A DNA stretch of 64,000 nt from Pelagomonas calceolata (GCA_918797485.1 CAKKNE010000001.1:4588001-4652000); one strand, 5' to 3'. Positions 55,077 through 64,000 are shown, counted from the first letter of the stretch. Notes: a model not told the origin generated them from the sequence alone. Made by a program: numbers and translations.

Positions 55077-57188
55077 TTAGATCTTGTAGATCGGCGGCCC
55101 CCTTCCTTCAAATGGGTCGACCGGCGCCGCACTGGGAGGCTTCTTCCTTTCCACCTCGTCCTCGAAGAAGGGCTTGACGGATTCCGTCTTCCGCATAACT
55201 TCGTTCGTCGTGTCCAGCCGGAGCTGGTAGATCAATCTAGCCATCTCCGCGAGGCGCCACTCCCGCTCCTTATGGAGGTGGAAGCCCCAGTACTCATCAA
55301 CGACCTTCTGGTCCGCCTCCGCGAGGCACATCTGCGTCCTTTCTGACGCCTCGCGCTTCACCTCCAGCACCTTGCGCTTCTGTATTTCATCAGCCGCGAT
55401 GCGCGCGTCGGCGGCGCGGATCACGCCATCCGCTCGGAACTGCTCCCGCAACTTCTTCAGCCGCAACTTTTCGGCGTTCCTGGCGCGTATTCTAGCTTCT
55501 CGAGCAGCCTGCTCCTGCTTGAGCTTCTTCTCCCGCAAGTCATCCACCATCAGCGCGTCGTGGACCCAGCCCTCGCAGTCGGTGGAGAACTCGCGCTTCG
55601 CTATCGACTCGGAATGTTCCCTGAAGGCTTTGCGAGAAGCGTCCGACCGCCGCTCAAAGTCCGCGGCCTCCCGCCTAAAAGCTCGCAATTCCTCCGTCTC
55701 GTCCCTCACCACGAGAGGTGTCAACCCGAACGTCGCCGCCGCCGCCGCCGCCGTCAGCGGCACGCCATCATCAGAAAACTCCCTCTTGCGGGAAGAGATG
55801 CCGTTGTTCTGCACCTCATCTCTCCTCCACCGCTCCTTCCGAGGTGCACAATTAGTACGCGCTTCTTTCTCCGACTGCAGTCGGAAATACAAGTCCCGCC
55901 GCGCGAGTTGCCGCTCCATCACCTCTCTATCTTTAGATTTCATCGTCTCCGCGATCCTTCTAGTATAATCGACCACGGCTGACCGGGCGACCTCCTTCGC
56001 TTCCGCAGCGTCATCCAGCAAAAGCTGCCGCGCTCGTTGCTCCGCCTGTCTTCGTTTAAGTTCCGCCCGCGTCTCGACGTTCTCGCGCACTTCATTCAAA
56101 GCGATGATGGCCACATGGAGTAAACTTCGACGGTGCTCCGCCGTCCACCAGGCCGCCCTCGCTTTTTCATTCGCCATGCGCGCCTCGAGCTGCTTGAACT
56201 TTTTTTTACCGGTTAAGTGGTGGTATTCTCTATCATTGGCTAGATGAGCCATCACACCGTACACACCTCGTCGACATTCGGGACATATGCGAGCCGTGTC
56301 AATGCGAAAATTGTAGCCCTTCTTGTCGAAAATGACACAAGCATCCGAATCCTCGAGGCCAAGCTTTCTCAACTCACTGCTGTTGGCATCGGACGGGTCC
56401 TCACTCCGCTCCTCGAAGCAGTAGACGTCGGGCGTGAACGGTAACGCCAATTTATTTTGACTCGTTTCCTCCTCTAGCCCTTGCTCCAGGAGATATTGTT
56501 CCTCGTGCGCGTGCTTTATCCTGCATAAGGGACAGTACTTCGGCGGCAGTTCATTCAAAAGCTGTAGCACGCAGACCATGGGCAACAACTTCCCACACGC
56601 CCGTCCCACCTTCTTCTGCTCCGCGTGCGTCATCTTTCTCATCAAATCTATCAATTCAGTCCGCTGCGCTCGAGGTAGTTCGGGCAGTTCCCGCCATCTC
56701 TCCTCAACAAAGCAGGCGTGTAAATCCACGATCATCCCTGCTTCCTCGGCGTCGTCTTGAAAAGCAGTAACCAACGCTTCGCAAGACGTAGGCCCGTACT
56801 TGCTCAACAACGAATCGCAGCAAAAAAAAGCCCGCAACTGTTGGTCCTCATCAGTAACAACCTCGCTCAAAATCTCCGTGAAGACGCGTCTGTGACTCGG
56901 ATCCATGCGCGACATGACGCGCACACACATTTCTTGATGTGGCGCCGGCATCGACTCCACGAGGTCGTCGATTAGTTTCATCATTTCCGCTCCGGAACTG
57001 TTGGGCCGCGACGAGGAGGACGATCTAGGTCTCAACGATGACTTGGGCGTCTTCACGCGGGCCGGCGGCGTCTGGCGGTCGCGGTTGCTCAATGGCTTCT
57101 TCTTGGGCGTCTTGGAGGGCGGCGGGGGCAGCTCGCGCTTGCTGCCCATGGCGCCGAAGACGGCCATGGGGTTCAGGGAGAGGGCCAT
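55077..57188 (-). CDS. Hypothetical coiled-coil protein with Cys-pair motifs
   Basis: 703 residues from MALSLNPMAVFGAMG at 57188; the frame stays open to further ATGs at 57308 and 57407, but that part overlaps a promoter palindrome and the start region of the divergent gene. Residues 1-80 are basic and Pro/Ser-rich. About 80-230 are helical. CPLCRIKHAHEEQYLLEQG (about 225-245) and CPECRRGVYGVMAHLANDREYHHL (about 305-330) may bind zinc. From about 340 to 690 it is almost pure charged coiled coil. No family recognised; cytoskeletal or basal-body proteins often look like this (inference). Confidence 0.7.
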   Translation of the reverse strand: MALSLNPMAVFGAMGSKRELPPPPSKTPKKKPLSNRDRQTPPARVKTPKSSLRPRSSSSSRPNSSGAEMMKLIDDLVESMPAPHQEMCVRVMSRMDPSHRRVFTEILSEVVTDEDQQLRAFFCCDSLLSKYGPTSCEALVTAFQDDAEEAGMIVDLHACFVEERWRELPELPRAQRTELIDLMRKMTHAEQKKVGRACGKLLPMVCVLQLLNELPPKYCPLCRIKHAHEEQYLLEQGLEEETSQNKLALPFTPDVYCFEERSEDPSDANSSELRKLGLEDSDACVIFDKKGYNFRIDTARICPECRRGVYGVMAHLANDREYHHLTGKKKFKQLEARMANEKARAAWWTAEHRRSLLHVAIIALNEVRENVETRAELKRRQAEQRARQLLLDDAAEAKEVARSAVVDYTRRIAETMKSKDREVMERQLARRDLYFRLQSEKEARTNCAPRKERWRRDEVQNNGISSRKREFSDDGVPLTAAAAAATFGLTPLVVRDETEELRAFRREAADFERRSDASRKAFREHSESIAKREFSTDCEGWVHDALMVDDLREKKLKQEQAAREARIRARNAEKLRLKKLREQFRADGVIRAADARIAADEIQKRKVLEVKREASERTQMCLAEADQKVVDEYWGFHLHKEREWRLAEMARLIYQLRLDTTNEVMRKTESVKPFFEDEVERKKPPSAAPVDPFEGRGPPIYKI

Positions 57189-57281
57189 CGTGGCTGCCCT
57201 TGCCCTGGGCTTGGCCTTTGCCCCCGGAGCCGGCGGAGCGGCTGAGCTGCGGCTCCGACGGCGGACGCCGCTCGGCGCTAT

Positions 57282-57298
57282 GCTAGTGTGTCGATAAC
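57282..57298 (-). promoter_or_regulatory. Promoter palindrome, copy 10 (half-site type)
   Basis: On the minus strand GTTATCGACACACTAGC, 94 bp upstream of the coiled-coil gene start and 123 bp from the divergent start at 57421. Confidence 0.35.
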
Positions 57299-57420
57299 CT
57301 AGGTTCATGGCTTGCTCTCCGGGCTCGCACGGCCTGTAATCGCTGCTATCGATCGAAGTCGTGCTGGCGGAGCAGCCTCGAGACACCACTGACAACGCTG
57401 ATTGCATCGATTTGTAAAGA

Positions 57421-58366
57421 ATGGCAGAGAACCGCAAACGACAGCAGCCCCCCTCCCCGGCGTCGCGGAAGGCCCAGCGCCGCGAGGCCGAGTCGATCTG
57501 GGCTGCCCTCCATGCGCGGCACTGCGTGTACTGCCATGAATGGGTGTTCCGATATATATATATATACGCTCTTCGCCCGCTGCGCCGAGGCCATCAAGCG
57601 CCGCGGCGACGGCGGTGCGATCATCGACACGCTCCCGGCGTCGATGCGGGACCGCGTGCGCGCCGCGCGGTGGTCGGCGCGGTGCAGGGGCCCGCCGCAC
57701 AACGCTCACTGGCCGGAGCGCATCGACAAGTTCAGCTTTAGTCATTCGCGCTGGAAACTCGAGTGCTGGCGCTGCGACAAGAGGTGGATCGCCGACTCGA
57801 ACGTCGGCGACGAGAAGCCCTCTAATTGGCACACCTGGGAGGGGCACCCGCGACCAAAAATCGCCGGAGACGACGGGTGCGCCGTGCCGGGCCACGCGTT
57901 CGGCGTCGAGGGCCTGCGGGAGCGGTACGCGCGGTTTCCCGGGGACTTGACTACTCTGTGGGACGAAGGACAATGTACGACGGTCCTCTCCGAGAAACTC
58001 ACGGCGGCCGGGTGCCTGGCGGACGACGTCGTCAACCGCACGGCGGAGGACATCTGCGCCTCGTATTTCAAACCCGACGACCCGTACGTCGAGTGCCGCG
58101 AGTGCTTCGCGCTCGACTGGCGGCACGGCGTCGGCGCGGGGTTGCTGGCCGCCCAGAAGGGCTGGGAACCGCCGGCGGCCGACGAGGCCACGAGCGCCAC
58201 GACCATTGGCGTGTTCCGCGCCGTCGTCGACGCCTCCGTGGACGACGCCATCGCCGCGGCCGCGGCCGAGGCCCCGCCCCGGCTCGGCGAGGCCGTGGCG
58301 ACCCTGCCGTACGGGGCGCGTGCGGTCGAGCCGCTGGGCAACGGCAACGTCCGGTATATTTTTTAA
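57421..58366 (+). CDS. Cys-pair protein, frame broken at an AT microsatellite
   Basis: The ATG at 57421 opens MAENRKRQQPPSPASRKAQRREAES...CVYCHEWV. The main part is in another frame (TLFARCAEAIKRRGDGG... to stop 58366) and has LECWRCDKRWIADS and YVECRECFALDWRHG Cys pairs that may bind zinc with CVYC. The switch falls at an (AT)7.5 microsatellite (57552-57566). One more or two fewer AT units would join the frames, as would a short intron across the site. It may be a length polymorphism, an assembly slip or a real variable switch. No family recognised. Confidence 0.6.
57552..57566. repeat. AT microsatellite inside a gene
   Basis: A 15-bp run of alternating A and T in otherwise GC-rich coding sequence, exactly where the reading frame changes. 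Confidence 0.9.
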
Positions 58367-58378
58367 CACATGACTCTC

Positions 58379-59947
58379 TTACCCCTTCGCCAGCAGCGAC
58401 GACATCTTGTCCGACGCGTTCAGGTCCCCGCCATCGACCTCATCATCTTCTAAATCGGCGAACTCGTCGTCGTCGCCGGCCTCCTCTTCTGCTGCTCTTG
58501 GATCTTCATAAGGATATTCGGTTAAGCCGGGCTGCTGGATGAGGGGTTTCGACCAGTGCGGCCGCGGGTGCCACCTCAATAGCTCCAAGTCAAAAATCAA
58601 CTTCGCGTAGGGCGGTATCAATGGCTTCACGCCATGCTCGCCGTACGCGTATTCCGCGGATATCGTAAGTTTCGACCGTTCCCCGAAACTCATCTGCAGG
58701 ACCCCGCGGTCCCAGCCCTTGATGACCTGGCCGATACCTAACACGAATTCGAAGGTCTGCTTGGCTTTCCTCGTATTCTCAACCTCCTTGCCCGTATCGG
58801 CGATCTTGCACACGTAATGACACCGCACGACGTCGCCGATCTGGGGGTAGGTCTCTTCGTCGCCCGGGAAGAGCACGTCGATCTGGATGTTGTCCCGGTC
58901 CCGCTTCAGCTCGAGCAACTCCTCCTCCGTCGGCAGCAGGTCGTCGCCGTCTTCCACAATCGCCTCCTCCTTCGTCTTTTCTTCTTCGTCGTCGCTGTCG
59001 GAGTAGCTTTCCTCCGAAGAAGATTTGTCGGACTCGTCCATGTCGCCGTCCACTTCTTCGGCCTGGATGTCGATGTCGTCGTCGCCGCCGGCTTCGCGTC
59101 GCTCGTACCTCAGCTTGTATTTCTTGAGGGCAATGTCTATTTTCCTCTGATGGAGCCGTTTCGTGATGCCTAGCTCCCGGAAGTCGTCCTCATCCATGTT
59201 CAGCAATAGTAACCCATCAACTTTCGAAGCTAGGACCGCAGGCACGTACTCCTCGAGGTCCATCTCGAGGAACCACGCGACTATATGTTCATTCCGCCAC
59301 TCGTCGAAATGTCTAGAGCGCTTCTGGCCCTTCAGGGCGTTGGCCATGCGTTCCAGTCGCAGATCTTTGTCGAGCTTCGCATGTGTGCTGGTTTTGGCCT
59401 CGTAGGCCTCCCTCTTGGCATCTTCTACTTCTTTCTTCAGTCTTTCAATCTCGGAATCCTTACTGACAATCAACTGAGAATCGGGACCGAGCTCCGGCGC
59501 GGCATCTTCAGCTTTGATTAAGCTCAAAGCTTCGGCGGGGTTGTCCCACCGGACTTCATTCGTTCTGACATTGGTATAGTAGTAATCCCCCGAATCGGGA
59601 TCGAAGTCCTTCCGATACACCTCCCTCATCACTTTTGTGACCTCTTTTCTCGCTAATGCACTTCTCATGACGGCCTGGATCGTCGTCGCACAAGAAATGG
59701 CTCGTCGATCCGTGCGGTACGGCGGACACGCCTTGAGAATCAAGGGAGGGTCCCAGAGCGAGTCGCCGGTCATCTTGTTGTAGTAAAAGTACTCCTCTGA
59801 TTCCGCATCATACCCGATCTCGTAGACCCGCCGCGCGATGATCATGAGCAACGAACCGCCCTTCTTCGCCCGTACCAAGCCCTGGATCTTCGAGGCGGCC
59901 TGCCTCCGCACCTTCCAGGCCGGCGCACTTAGGTCGAGGGGGGCCAT
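58379..59947 (-). CDS. IQ/WW/SAM/FKBP multidomain peptidyl-prolyl isomerase
   Basis: 522 residues. IQ-like helix (about 15-35), WW1 (about 43-72, YEIGYDAESEEYFYYNKMTGDSLWDPP), IQ helix (about 85-100, CATTIQAVMRSALARKEV), WW2 (about 107-138, YRKDFDPDSGDYYYTNVRTNEVRWDNP), coiled coil (about 160-205), SAM-like domain (about 215-285), acidic linker, then FKBP (about 355-460): GDVVRCHYVCKIADTGKEV, FVLGIGQVIKGWDRGVLQMS, LTISAEYAYGEHG, IPPYAKLIFDLELL. Key rapamycin-fold aromatics look mostly conserved, so isomerase activity is plausible. The combination is unusual; a calmodulin-regulated scaffold is an inference. Confidence 0.8.
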   Translation of the reverse strand: MAPLDLSAPAWKVRRQAASKIQGLVRAKKGGSLLMIIARRVYEIGYDAESEEYFYYNKMTGDSLWDPPLILKACPPYRTDRRAISCATTIQAVMRSALARKEVTKVMREVYRKDFDPDSGDYYYTNVRTNEVRWDNPAEALSLIKAEDAAPELGPDSQLIVSKDSEIERLKKEVEDAKREAYEAKTSTHAKLDKDLRLERMANALKGQKRSRHFDEWRNEHIVAWFLEMDLEEYVPAVLASKVDGLLLLNMDEDDFRELGITKRLHQRKIDIALKKYKLRYERREAGGDDDIDIQAEEVDGDMDESDKSSSEESYSDSDDEEEKTKEEAIVEDGDDLLPTEEELLELKRDRDNIQIDVLFPGDEETYPQIGDVVRCHYVCKIADTGKEVENTRKAKQTFEFVLGIGQVIKGWDRGVLQMSFGERSKLTISAEYAYGEHGVKPLIPPYAKLIFDLELLRWHPRPHWSKPLIQQPGLTEYPYEDPRAAEEEAGDDDEFADLEDDEVDGGDLNASDKMSSLLAKG

Positions 59948-60714
59948 GGCTGCTGTGTTGTGTGTGGGTGCTGCCCCAGCGGTCGCGAGTTATGTATTCC
60001 GGTGCTGCTCGTGGGGCTGCAGCAGCTTCGCGTTCGTTGGCTGCCGACCCGTGCGCCCGCCGCGGCGGCTGCCCCAACGCGTTTGGTGCCCAAGCCCAGC
60101 CGCCGACGAGGAGCCACTAGAAATCGGCCAAACGTCCACTCTTCCGGCCATGGGTGCGTTGAAGAGTGCTCCCGTCGCCGAGAGGTACCGAAGAGGCCTC
60201 CAAACTCCCCTTTTGCCATCCCGTTTGGTGGGGCTCCTGTTGCCGACGAAGCCAGACAAAGCGCCGTCCCAGCGCCCCAATATCGCGCGGCGGAAGCTAT
60301 CGCAGCGCGAGCGGACGCAGACGACCCGCCGCGGCGCTGTGCTCGTTTTTTTCGGCGCGCCACGCGACGCTCCGGCCGCGCAGGCGAAAAAACAAGATAC
60401 CTCTCGCGGCTCCCAAAAGAGCCCGTGCGCCGCCGTGTCCGTCACCCCAACCGCCTCCAAGAGTGCCCCACGCACCCAAGTACCCCGCGCGCCGCCGTTA
60501 CGCGCCGCGCGCGCACCCCCAAAAATGTTCGCGTCGCACAGGCGAAACCGTGACCACAAAACCACCTACGCCGGCTCCACACGAGCCCGCACGCCCCAGC
60601 GTCCACGTCCACACGACTGCGTTACCGCCGCGACCGCAGGCGAACACCTCGGCAAACATCACGACCCCGCGTCCTACAAACGCGCCCCCTTCGTCCCCCC
60701 TTAGGCGAGCGAAC
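59948..60714. promoter_or_regulatory. Divergent intergenic region, no gene seen
   Basis: 767 bp between the FKBP and methyltransferase starts. GCTGCCCC (about 59970) lies 24 bp from the FKBP start, with further GGCTGC words near 60012 and 60063. Several long frames in all directions are compositional. No palindrome of the GCTAGC type seen. Confidence 0.4.
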
Positions 60715-61715
60715 ATGTCGTCCAAGGCCAAGGCTGCCAAGGAGGAAGCCCCGTTGTCGCCGACGAAGAAGGGCAAGAAGTCGACGAAAGGCAACAGTCC
60801 GAAGAAGGACCCGAAGTCGCCGGCCAAGGTCAAGTCTGTGACGAAGGCGGCGGAGACGCCCGTCAAGACATCGAGCAAGAAGAAGGCGGCGGAGACGCCG
60901 CAGACCAAACCGAAGGAGAAGAAGACCGGCCCCTACGAGGCGCGCTGGAAGAAGGCCATGTACGTTTTCCCTTGATATACTTTCTATCACATATACACGT
61001 AGGAGCATCTTCCAGAAGTTCCAGCCCGGGTTAGGACACGACGGCACCGGTTTGTATGGTACATTGACAGCCGGCACGATGCGCACGATGATTGAAAGAT
61101 GTGAAGTGGTAGGACGGACGCACGTCGACGTCGGCGCGGCCGACGGCAAAGTGTTGCTGGGGGCTTTATCGCTCGGCGCGGCGCACGTCTATGGCGTCGA
61201 GATTTCGGGAGACGGTCTACAGACGAAGTTCGAGGGCATGCGCGACGTGCTGGCCCAGAGCCACAGCATGGGCGCGTCGTCGGCGCGCCTCGCTTGTAGC
61301 ATCGACATCTGCGATTTACGAGGAGCTACCGTCGAGGCTTGGTTAAATGAAGTCTTCAACGAGTCCGACGATACGGAGATTACCGTGAGTGCGGTCTGGC
61401 ACGGGTACGTTCTTTACTTTGATATGTTTATGACATACGTTATATAGGTTCAACACCGAGGCCAAGGAAACTTTACTCAGCGCGTGCGCCCGGTCACAGC
61501 GCGTGACGCGCTTTTCATTGATAGGCCCCGCCAAAAGAGATTACGGCAACCCCGAGGCTGTTATTGATTGGGTCGGCCAGCAGGGCGGCGCGTGCAAATT
61601 GGTAGGGGACGACAAGGGCCACCTGTCGGGGAGCGGCGAGAACCAGCGCATCATGACCTTCGAGAAAACGGACGCCGGGTCCTCGCCGCAGCGGGCGCTC
61701 GCCTTCGACGACTAG
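60715..61715 (+). CDS. DOT1-like SAM-dependent methyltransferase, three exons
   Basis: Exons 60715-60959, 61003-61404 and 61448-61715 give 304 residues; both 43-nt introns must be removed to keep the frame (joins KKA(M)SIFQKFQPG and VWHG|FNTEAKE). Residues 1-75 are a Lys/Ser/Pro-rich, histone-H1-like tail. The catalytic domain begins GHDGTGLYGTLTAGTM, followed by the SAM-binding HVDVGAADGKVLLGALSLGA and VYGVEI, and a DICDL acidic motif. This order resembles DOT1-type lysine methyltransferases, which methylate H3K79 in nucleosomes; another class I protein methyltransferase is possible. A nuclear site is likely from the basic tail. Confidence 0.78.
60960..61002 (+). other. 43-nt intron 1 of the DOT1-like gene
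   Basis: GTACGTTTTC...CTTGATATAC... ending CACGTAG. AT-rich within GC-rich exons. Confidence 0.85.
61405..61447 (+). other. 43-nt intron 2 of the DOT1-like gene
   Basis: GTACGTTCTT...CTTTGATATG... ending TATATAG. Same length and similar internal words as intron 1. Confidence 0.85.
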
Positions 61716-62071
61716 TAGCTCTATCATCATCTCGCTCGGCGCCGACGTTCTGCCGCGGCGCGCCCCTGTTCGACCCGCGTATATCATGGATTAATATAGA
61801 CTACAGAGAGTCGCTTATCGTGGCTATAGCCCCTCTCGCGGACCCCGCGTACGCGTCTCCGGCGTGGAAAACCCGTTTTGTCACGGGCGCGTCGCGGCGC
61901 GCGTAGCGTGGAGGCGCAATAAAGCGGCAGTGAGGTGCGCTCGCACTGATTCGTGACTAGCTCGACACTGCTCGTCAGCTCGCGCCGCTACGAGCCACTG
62001 AGAGATCTCAATTGAGTCACAATTTGAGTGCTTTGGCCCTGGGAAGGCCCTGGGAAGCCAATACGCGCGAG
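61716..62071. other. Intergenic region, no gene seen
   Basis: 356 bp between the DOT1-like stop and the ankyrin gene start, both on plus. No palindrome or repeat recognised; the upstream non-ATG extension of the ankyrin frame (62012-62071) is probably not coding. Confidence 0.35.
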
Positions 62072-63361
62072 ATGGTCCTGGACGAGCATGTTGTGGACGC
62101 CGCGACGTTCGGTGACGTCAACCTGGTGTCGGCCTGGCTCCACAGCTTGGAGCGTCCAGGAGACATAAACGAGGTCGACGCCGACGGAACGACGGTCCTT
62201 AATCTGTGTGCAAGAGGTTTTGACAATCATTATCTTGACGACGACAACGAGGCGGTGGAGAACGAGGTCGCCATCGTAAAAATGATTCTAGCGAAAGGAG
62301 GAGCAAACGTGAACCTCGCGGATAAATACGGCTGGACACCGCTACATCATGCTTGCGATTCGAACCCCCTATTTGGCTTGGCTGTGATTCGTGCATTACT
62401 CGCGGCGGGCGCCGACATCAACGCGAAGACATCAGGGGTTCGGAAAGAAGACTCCTTCGGGGTAGTCGCGGCCGTCCAGACGCCGCTCGCTACTGCTATT
62501 GACTGGTTTCGGTGCGCCGCTGACGACACGGCCCCGGCTGGCTTCGATGCGGAATGCACGCGCACTGCGCTGGAATATGTCGCTCTACTTCTACGTCACG
62601 GCGCGTCACTTGATGACTGCTGGGCCGGCGCGCCGGTGGAGAATTTGCTGCGCCACGTCGAGGACCGGACGACGCCGGCCATGGAGATGTGGTTCGGTAA
62701 TGATAAGTGGGCTGCCAGCACCCCGCAGGACTTGTCCCAAAACGAACATTTCCTCGCGTGTAAGGCTCTTGTTAAGAAGGCGCGCAGCGAACCGCGCAAG
62801 ACGGTCCTCACGCTCCGGGCCCTCGCGATCAAAGGCCGGGCCAAGACGACCGACCCTGTTATGAAATTTCTCGTCGGCATTCCCGACGGCGTTACCGGAA
62901 ACGTCCTCTCATTCTGGCCCCCGGCAACGCGATATATCGCGGCGCGACGGCCGGGCACGAGCCAGCTGCCGTATCGGCCGAAGCGCGAAGTTGAGGTGGT
63001 GAAGGCCCCAACGTGTTACGTCTGCGGCCGTAGCAATCGTCCCAATGGTTGTCCGGGCTGCTTTGGTGCCAGGCCTGGGTTCGACAGGCACACGGAGAAT
63101 GTCCACCACGCCATCAGTATGAGCCCGGCCTACAGCGGCAAGTCGTTCGAGGAGCTGCGGCTCGAGGACTACGAGCTGGGGCGGGACGCCGGGAAGTGGT
63201 GGATCGGGGGGACGTTGCAGATCAACAACGATAGGGATATGGCCGCCGCGCTAGACGCGCTCCAGCTCGGTCTCCCATCCGACAGCAACTTGATCTGTCG
63301 ATTCGAAGAGCCCACATACGGCTCCCCCAGACTAGACAATGAAGGAAACATAATCACGTAG
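62072..63361 (+). CDS. Ankyrin-repeat protein with Cys motif and FEELRLEDY end
   Basis: 429 residues from ATG 62072. Ankyrin repeats at about 8-40, 45-65 (DADGTTVLNLCARG), 85-120 (DKYGWTPLHHACDSNPLFGLAVIRALLAAGADINAK) and 150-195 (QTPLATAIDWF ... VALLLRHGASLDD). A middle helical region follows. CYVCGRSNRPNGCPGCFG (about 314-331) may bind zinc. The tail has GKSFEELRLEDYELGR, a word like the one in Nup98-type nucleoporins and some other nuclear proteins; here it may be only a short binding motif. Function unknown; a protein-binding adaptor is likely. Confidence 0.7.
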   Translation: MVLDEHVVDAATFGDVNLVSAWLHSLERPGDINEVDADGTTVLNLCARGFDNHYLDDDNEAVENEVAIVKMILAKGGANVNLADKYGWTPLHHACDSNPLFGLAVIRALLAAGADINAKTSGVRKEDSFGVVAAVQTPLATAIDWFRCAADDTAPAGFDAECTRTALEYVALLLRHGASLDDCWAGAPVENLLRHVEDRTTPAMEMWFGNDKWAASTPQDLSQNEHFLACKALVKKARSEPRKTVLTLRALAIKGRAKTTDPVMKFLVGIPDGVTGNVLSFWPPATRYIAARRPGTSQLPYRPKREVEVVKAPTCYVCGRSNRPNGCPGCFGARPGFDRHTENVHHAISMSPAYSGKSFEELRLEDYELGRDAGKWWIGGTLQINNDRDMAAALDALQLGLPSDSNLICRFEEPTYGSPRLDNEGNIIT

Positions 63362-63395
63362 TAACACTTAAGAACTTATGGTCAATATCACGAAA

Positions 63396-64000
63396 TCACT
63401 CCCCGACGATCGCCCGCGTCGGCTCCTCTTGTAACAAGCGCGCCACGACGTCGATCGCCGACGTCGTGTGGTCGCTCAGGCCCGACGACGCCGGCGGCCG
63501 TTCAAATAACTCGGCGAGCGTCGCGTTCAGCTCCCGTCTTAATTCCCTCAGTAAAACCGCGGTCCGCGCCGGCGTCTTCACGAGGCGGATCCAGCGCGCG
63601 ATCGTGACCTCTCGTTTCGCGTGGGCCACGTCGACGTCGCCCGGGTACATCAGCAACAGTGCGAAGGGCGTCGCCACGGCGCAGCCTCCCAGCAACAACC
63701 GCCCGCGGCCCGCCTCCCATCTCCTCGAGAAAAAGGCCACGTGGCACGCCTTCTCATCCAGATCGGAAGCTGCTAACATCGACGACTGGGCCAGTCGAGC
63801 TCGATCGAAGCGCACGGCCGGTCTTATACGTTGCGTGGACGTGTCTTCGCCGGAGGCTTTTGCTGAAGCTATCTTCGGTACACTTAACTCCGTATGCGAG
63901 GCATTCAGCGAACCTTTCGAGCCGTTCTGCGCCACAGCGTCGACGCGCGCGACATGGGGAGCTAGAGCACCCACTAACACCGCAGCAATGACATTTGCGT
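63396..64000 (-). CDS. Hypothetical protein with N-terminal leader, start beyond the window
   Basis: The minus frame is open to the right edge; the visible part is about 200 residues. Its first visible residues, ANVIAAVLVGALAPHVARVDA, look like the rest of a signal peptide, so the ATG is probably just outside. The middle has a hydrophobic stretch (LLLGGCAVATPFALLLMYPG), followed by helices (LVKTPARTAVLLRELRRELNATLAELFE). Not recognised. It converges on the ankyrin gene with 34 bp between stops. Confidence 0.55.
   Translation of the reverse strand, partial: ANVIAAVLVGALAPHVARVDAVAQNGSKGSLNASHTELSVPKIASAKASGEDTSTQRIRPAVRFDRARLAQSSMLAASDLDEKACHVAFFSRRWEAGRGRLLLGGCAVATPFALLLMYPGDVDVAHAKREVTIARWIRLVKTPARTAVLLRELRRELNATLAELFERPPASSGLSDHTTSAIDVVARLLQEEPTRAIVGE

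Noticed and set aside
59838-60704. Plus-strand frame of 288 residues between the FKBP and DOT1-like genes
   Set aside because: No ATG context or domain, overlaps the FKBP 5' end, and composition is shadow-like.

Overview
The window looks like nuclear DNA of a GC-rich unicellular stramenopile alga, most likely a pelagophyte such as Aureococcus. The grounds are: very high third-position GC; a densely packed gene set on both strands with few introns; plastid-targeted proteins with short hydrophobic leaders (one with an AFAP motif); lycopene beta-cyclase; and four introns that are copies of an introner-type DNA transposon with 8-bp target duplications. Introners of this kind are known from Aureococcus. 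A TGA codon at the catalytic cysteine position of a glutathione transferase also fits a selenoprotein-rich pelagophyte. I recognise about 35 protein genes and see no tRNA, rRNA, CRISPR, virus-like element or bacterial operon.

Layout. 1-6863 (minus) is one uninterrupted reading frame of at least 2,287 codons that leaves the window at position 1 (ankyrin plus Tudor-like protein). 7480-13149 holds an ankyrin/FN3 protein, an orphan, a secreted EGF-like protein, a two-exon Golgi Qb-SNARE and an ambiguous stretch. 13150-14802 (minus) is a Rossmann-domain/GST fusion read through an in-frame TGA. 15108-19500 carries a plastid ICMT-like methyltransferase, mitochondrial bL20, a membrane orphan and an RBM39-like splicing factor. 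20217-28754 carries a wax ester synthase/DGAT split by an introner, an organellar release factor 1, a double-HIT protein, a glycosyltransferase, a ubiquitin-like protein with a myristoylation signal and a 2OG-Fe(II) oxygenase.

28895-34047 (minus) is a 1,647-residue lectin receptor kinase split by an introner inside its kinase domain. Then come lycopene beta-cyclase, a 997-residue LRR protein, several orphans, a J-domain protein and a Cys-rich four-membrane-span protein that shares modules with the receptor kinase. 47431-49662 is a GT92 glycosyltransferase with two introners, converging on a CFAP418-like gene. 50535-64000 carries a SAM-like orphan, a plastid orphan, a SANT protein, a PDH E2-like protein that lacks the catalytic His, a coiled-coil orphan, a gene interrupted at an AT microsatellite, an IQ/WW/SAM/FKBP protein, a DOT1-like methyltransferase with two 43-nt introns, an ankyrin protein and a partial gene at the right edge.

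A recurrent short palindrome (GCTAGC-spacer-TGTAAGACACTAGC and variants) sits 57-290 bp upstream of start codons at ten places and looks like a promoter element. The genes do not form one pathway. The most notable items are the Sec-GST fusion, the introners (spliced in both orientations, with the donor supplied by the target duplication), the promoter palindrome, and the receptor kinase that joins a lectin ectodomain to an MLKL-like helical domain.
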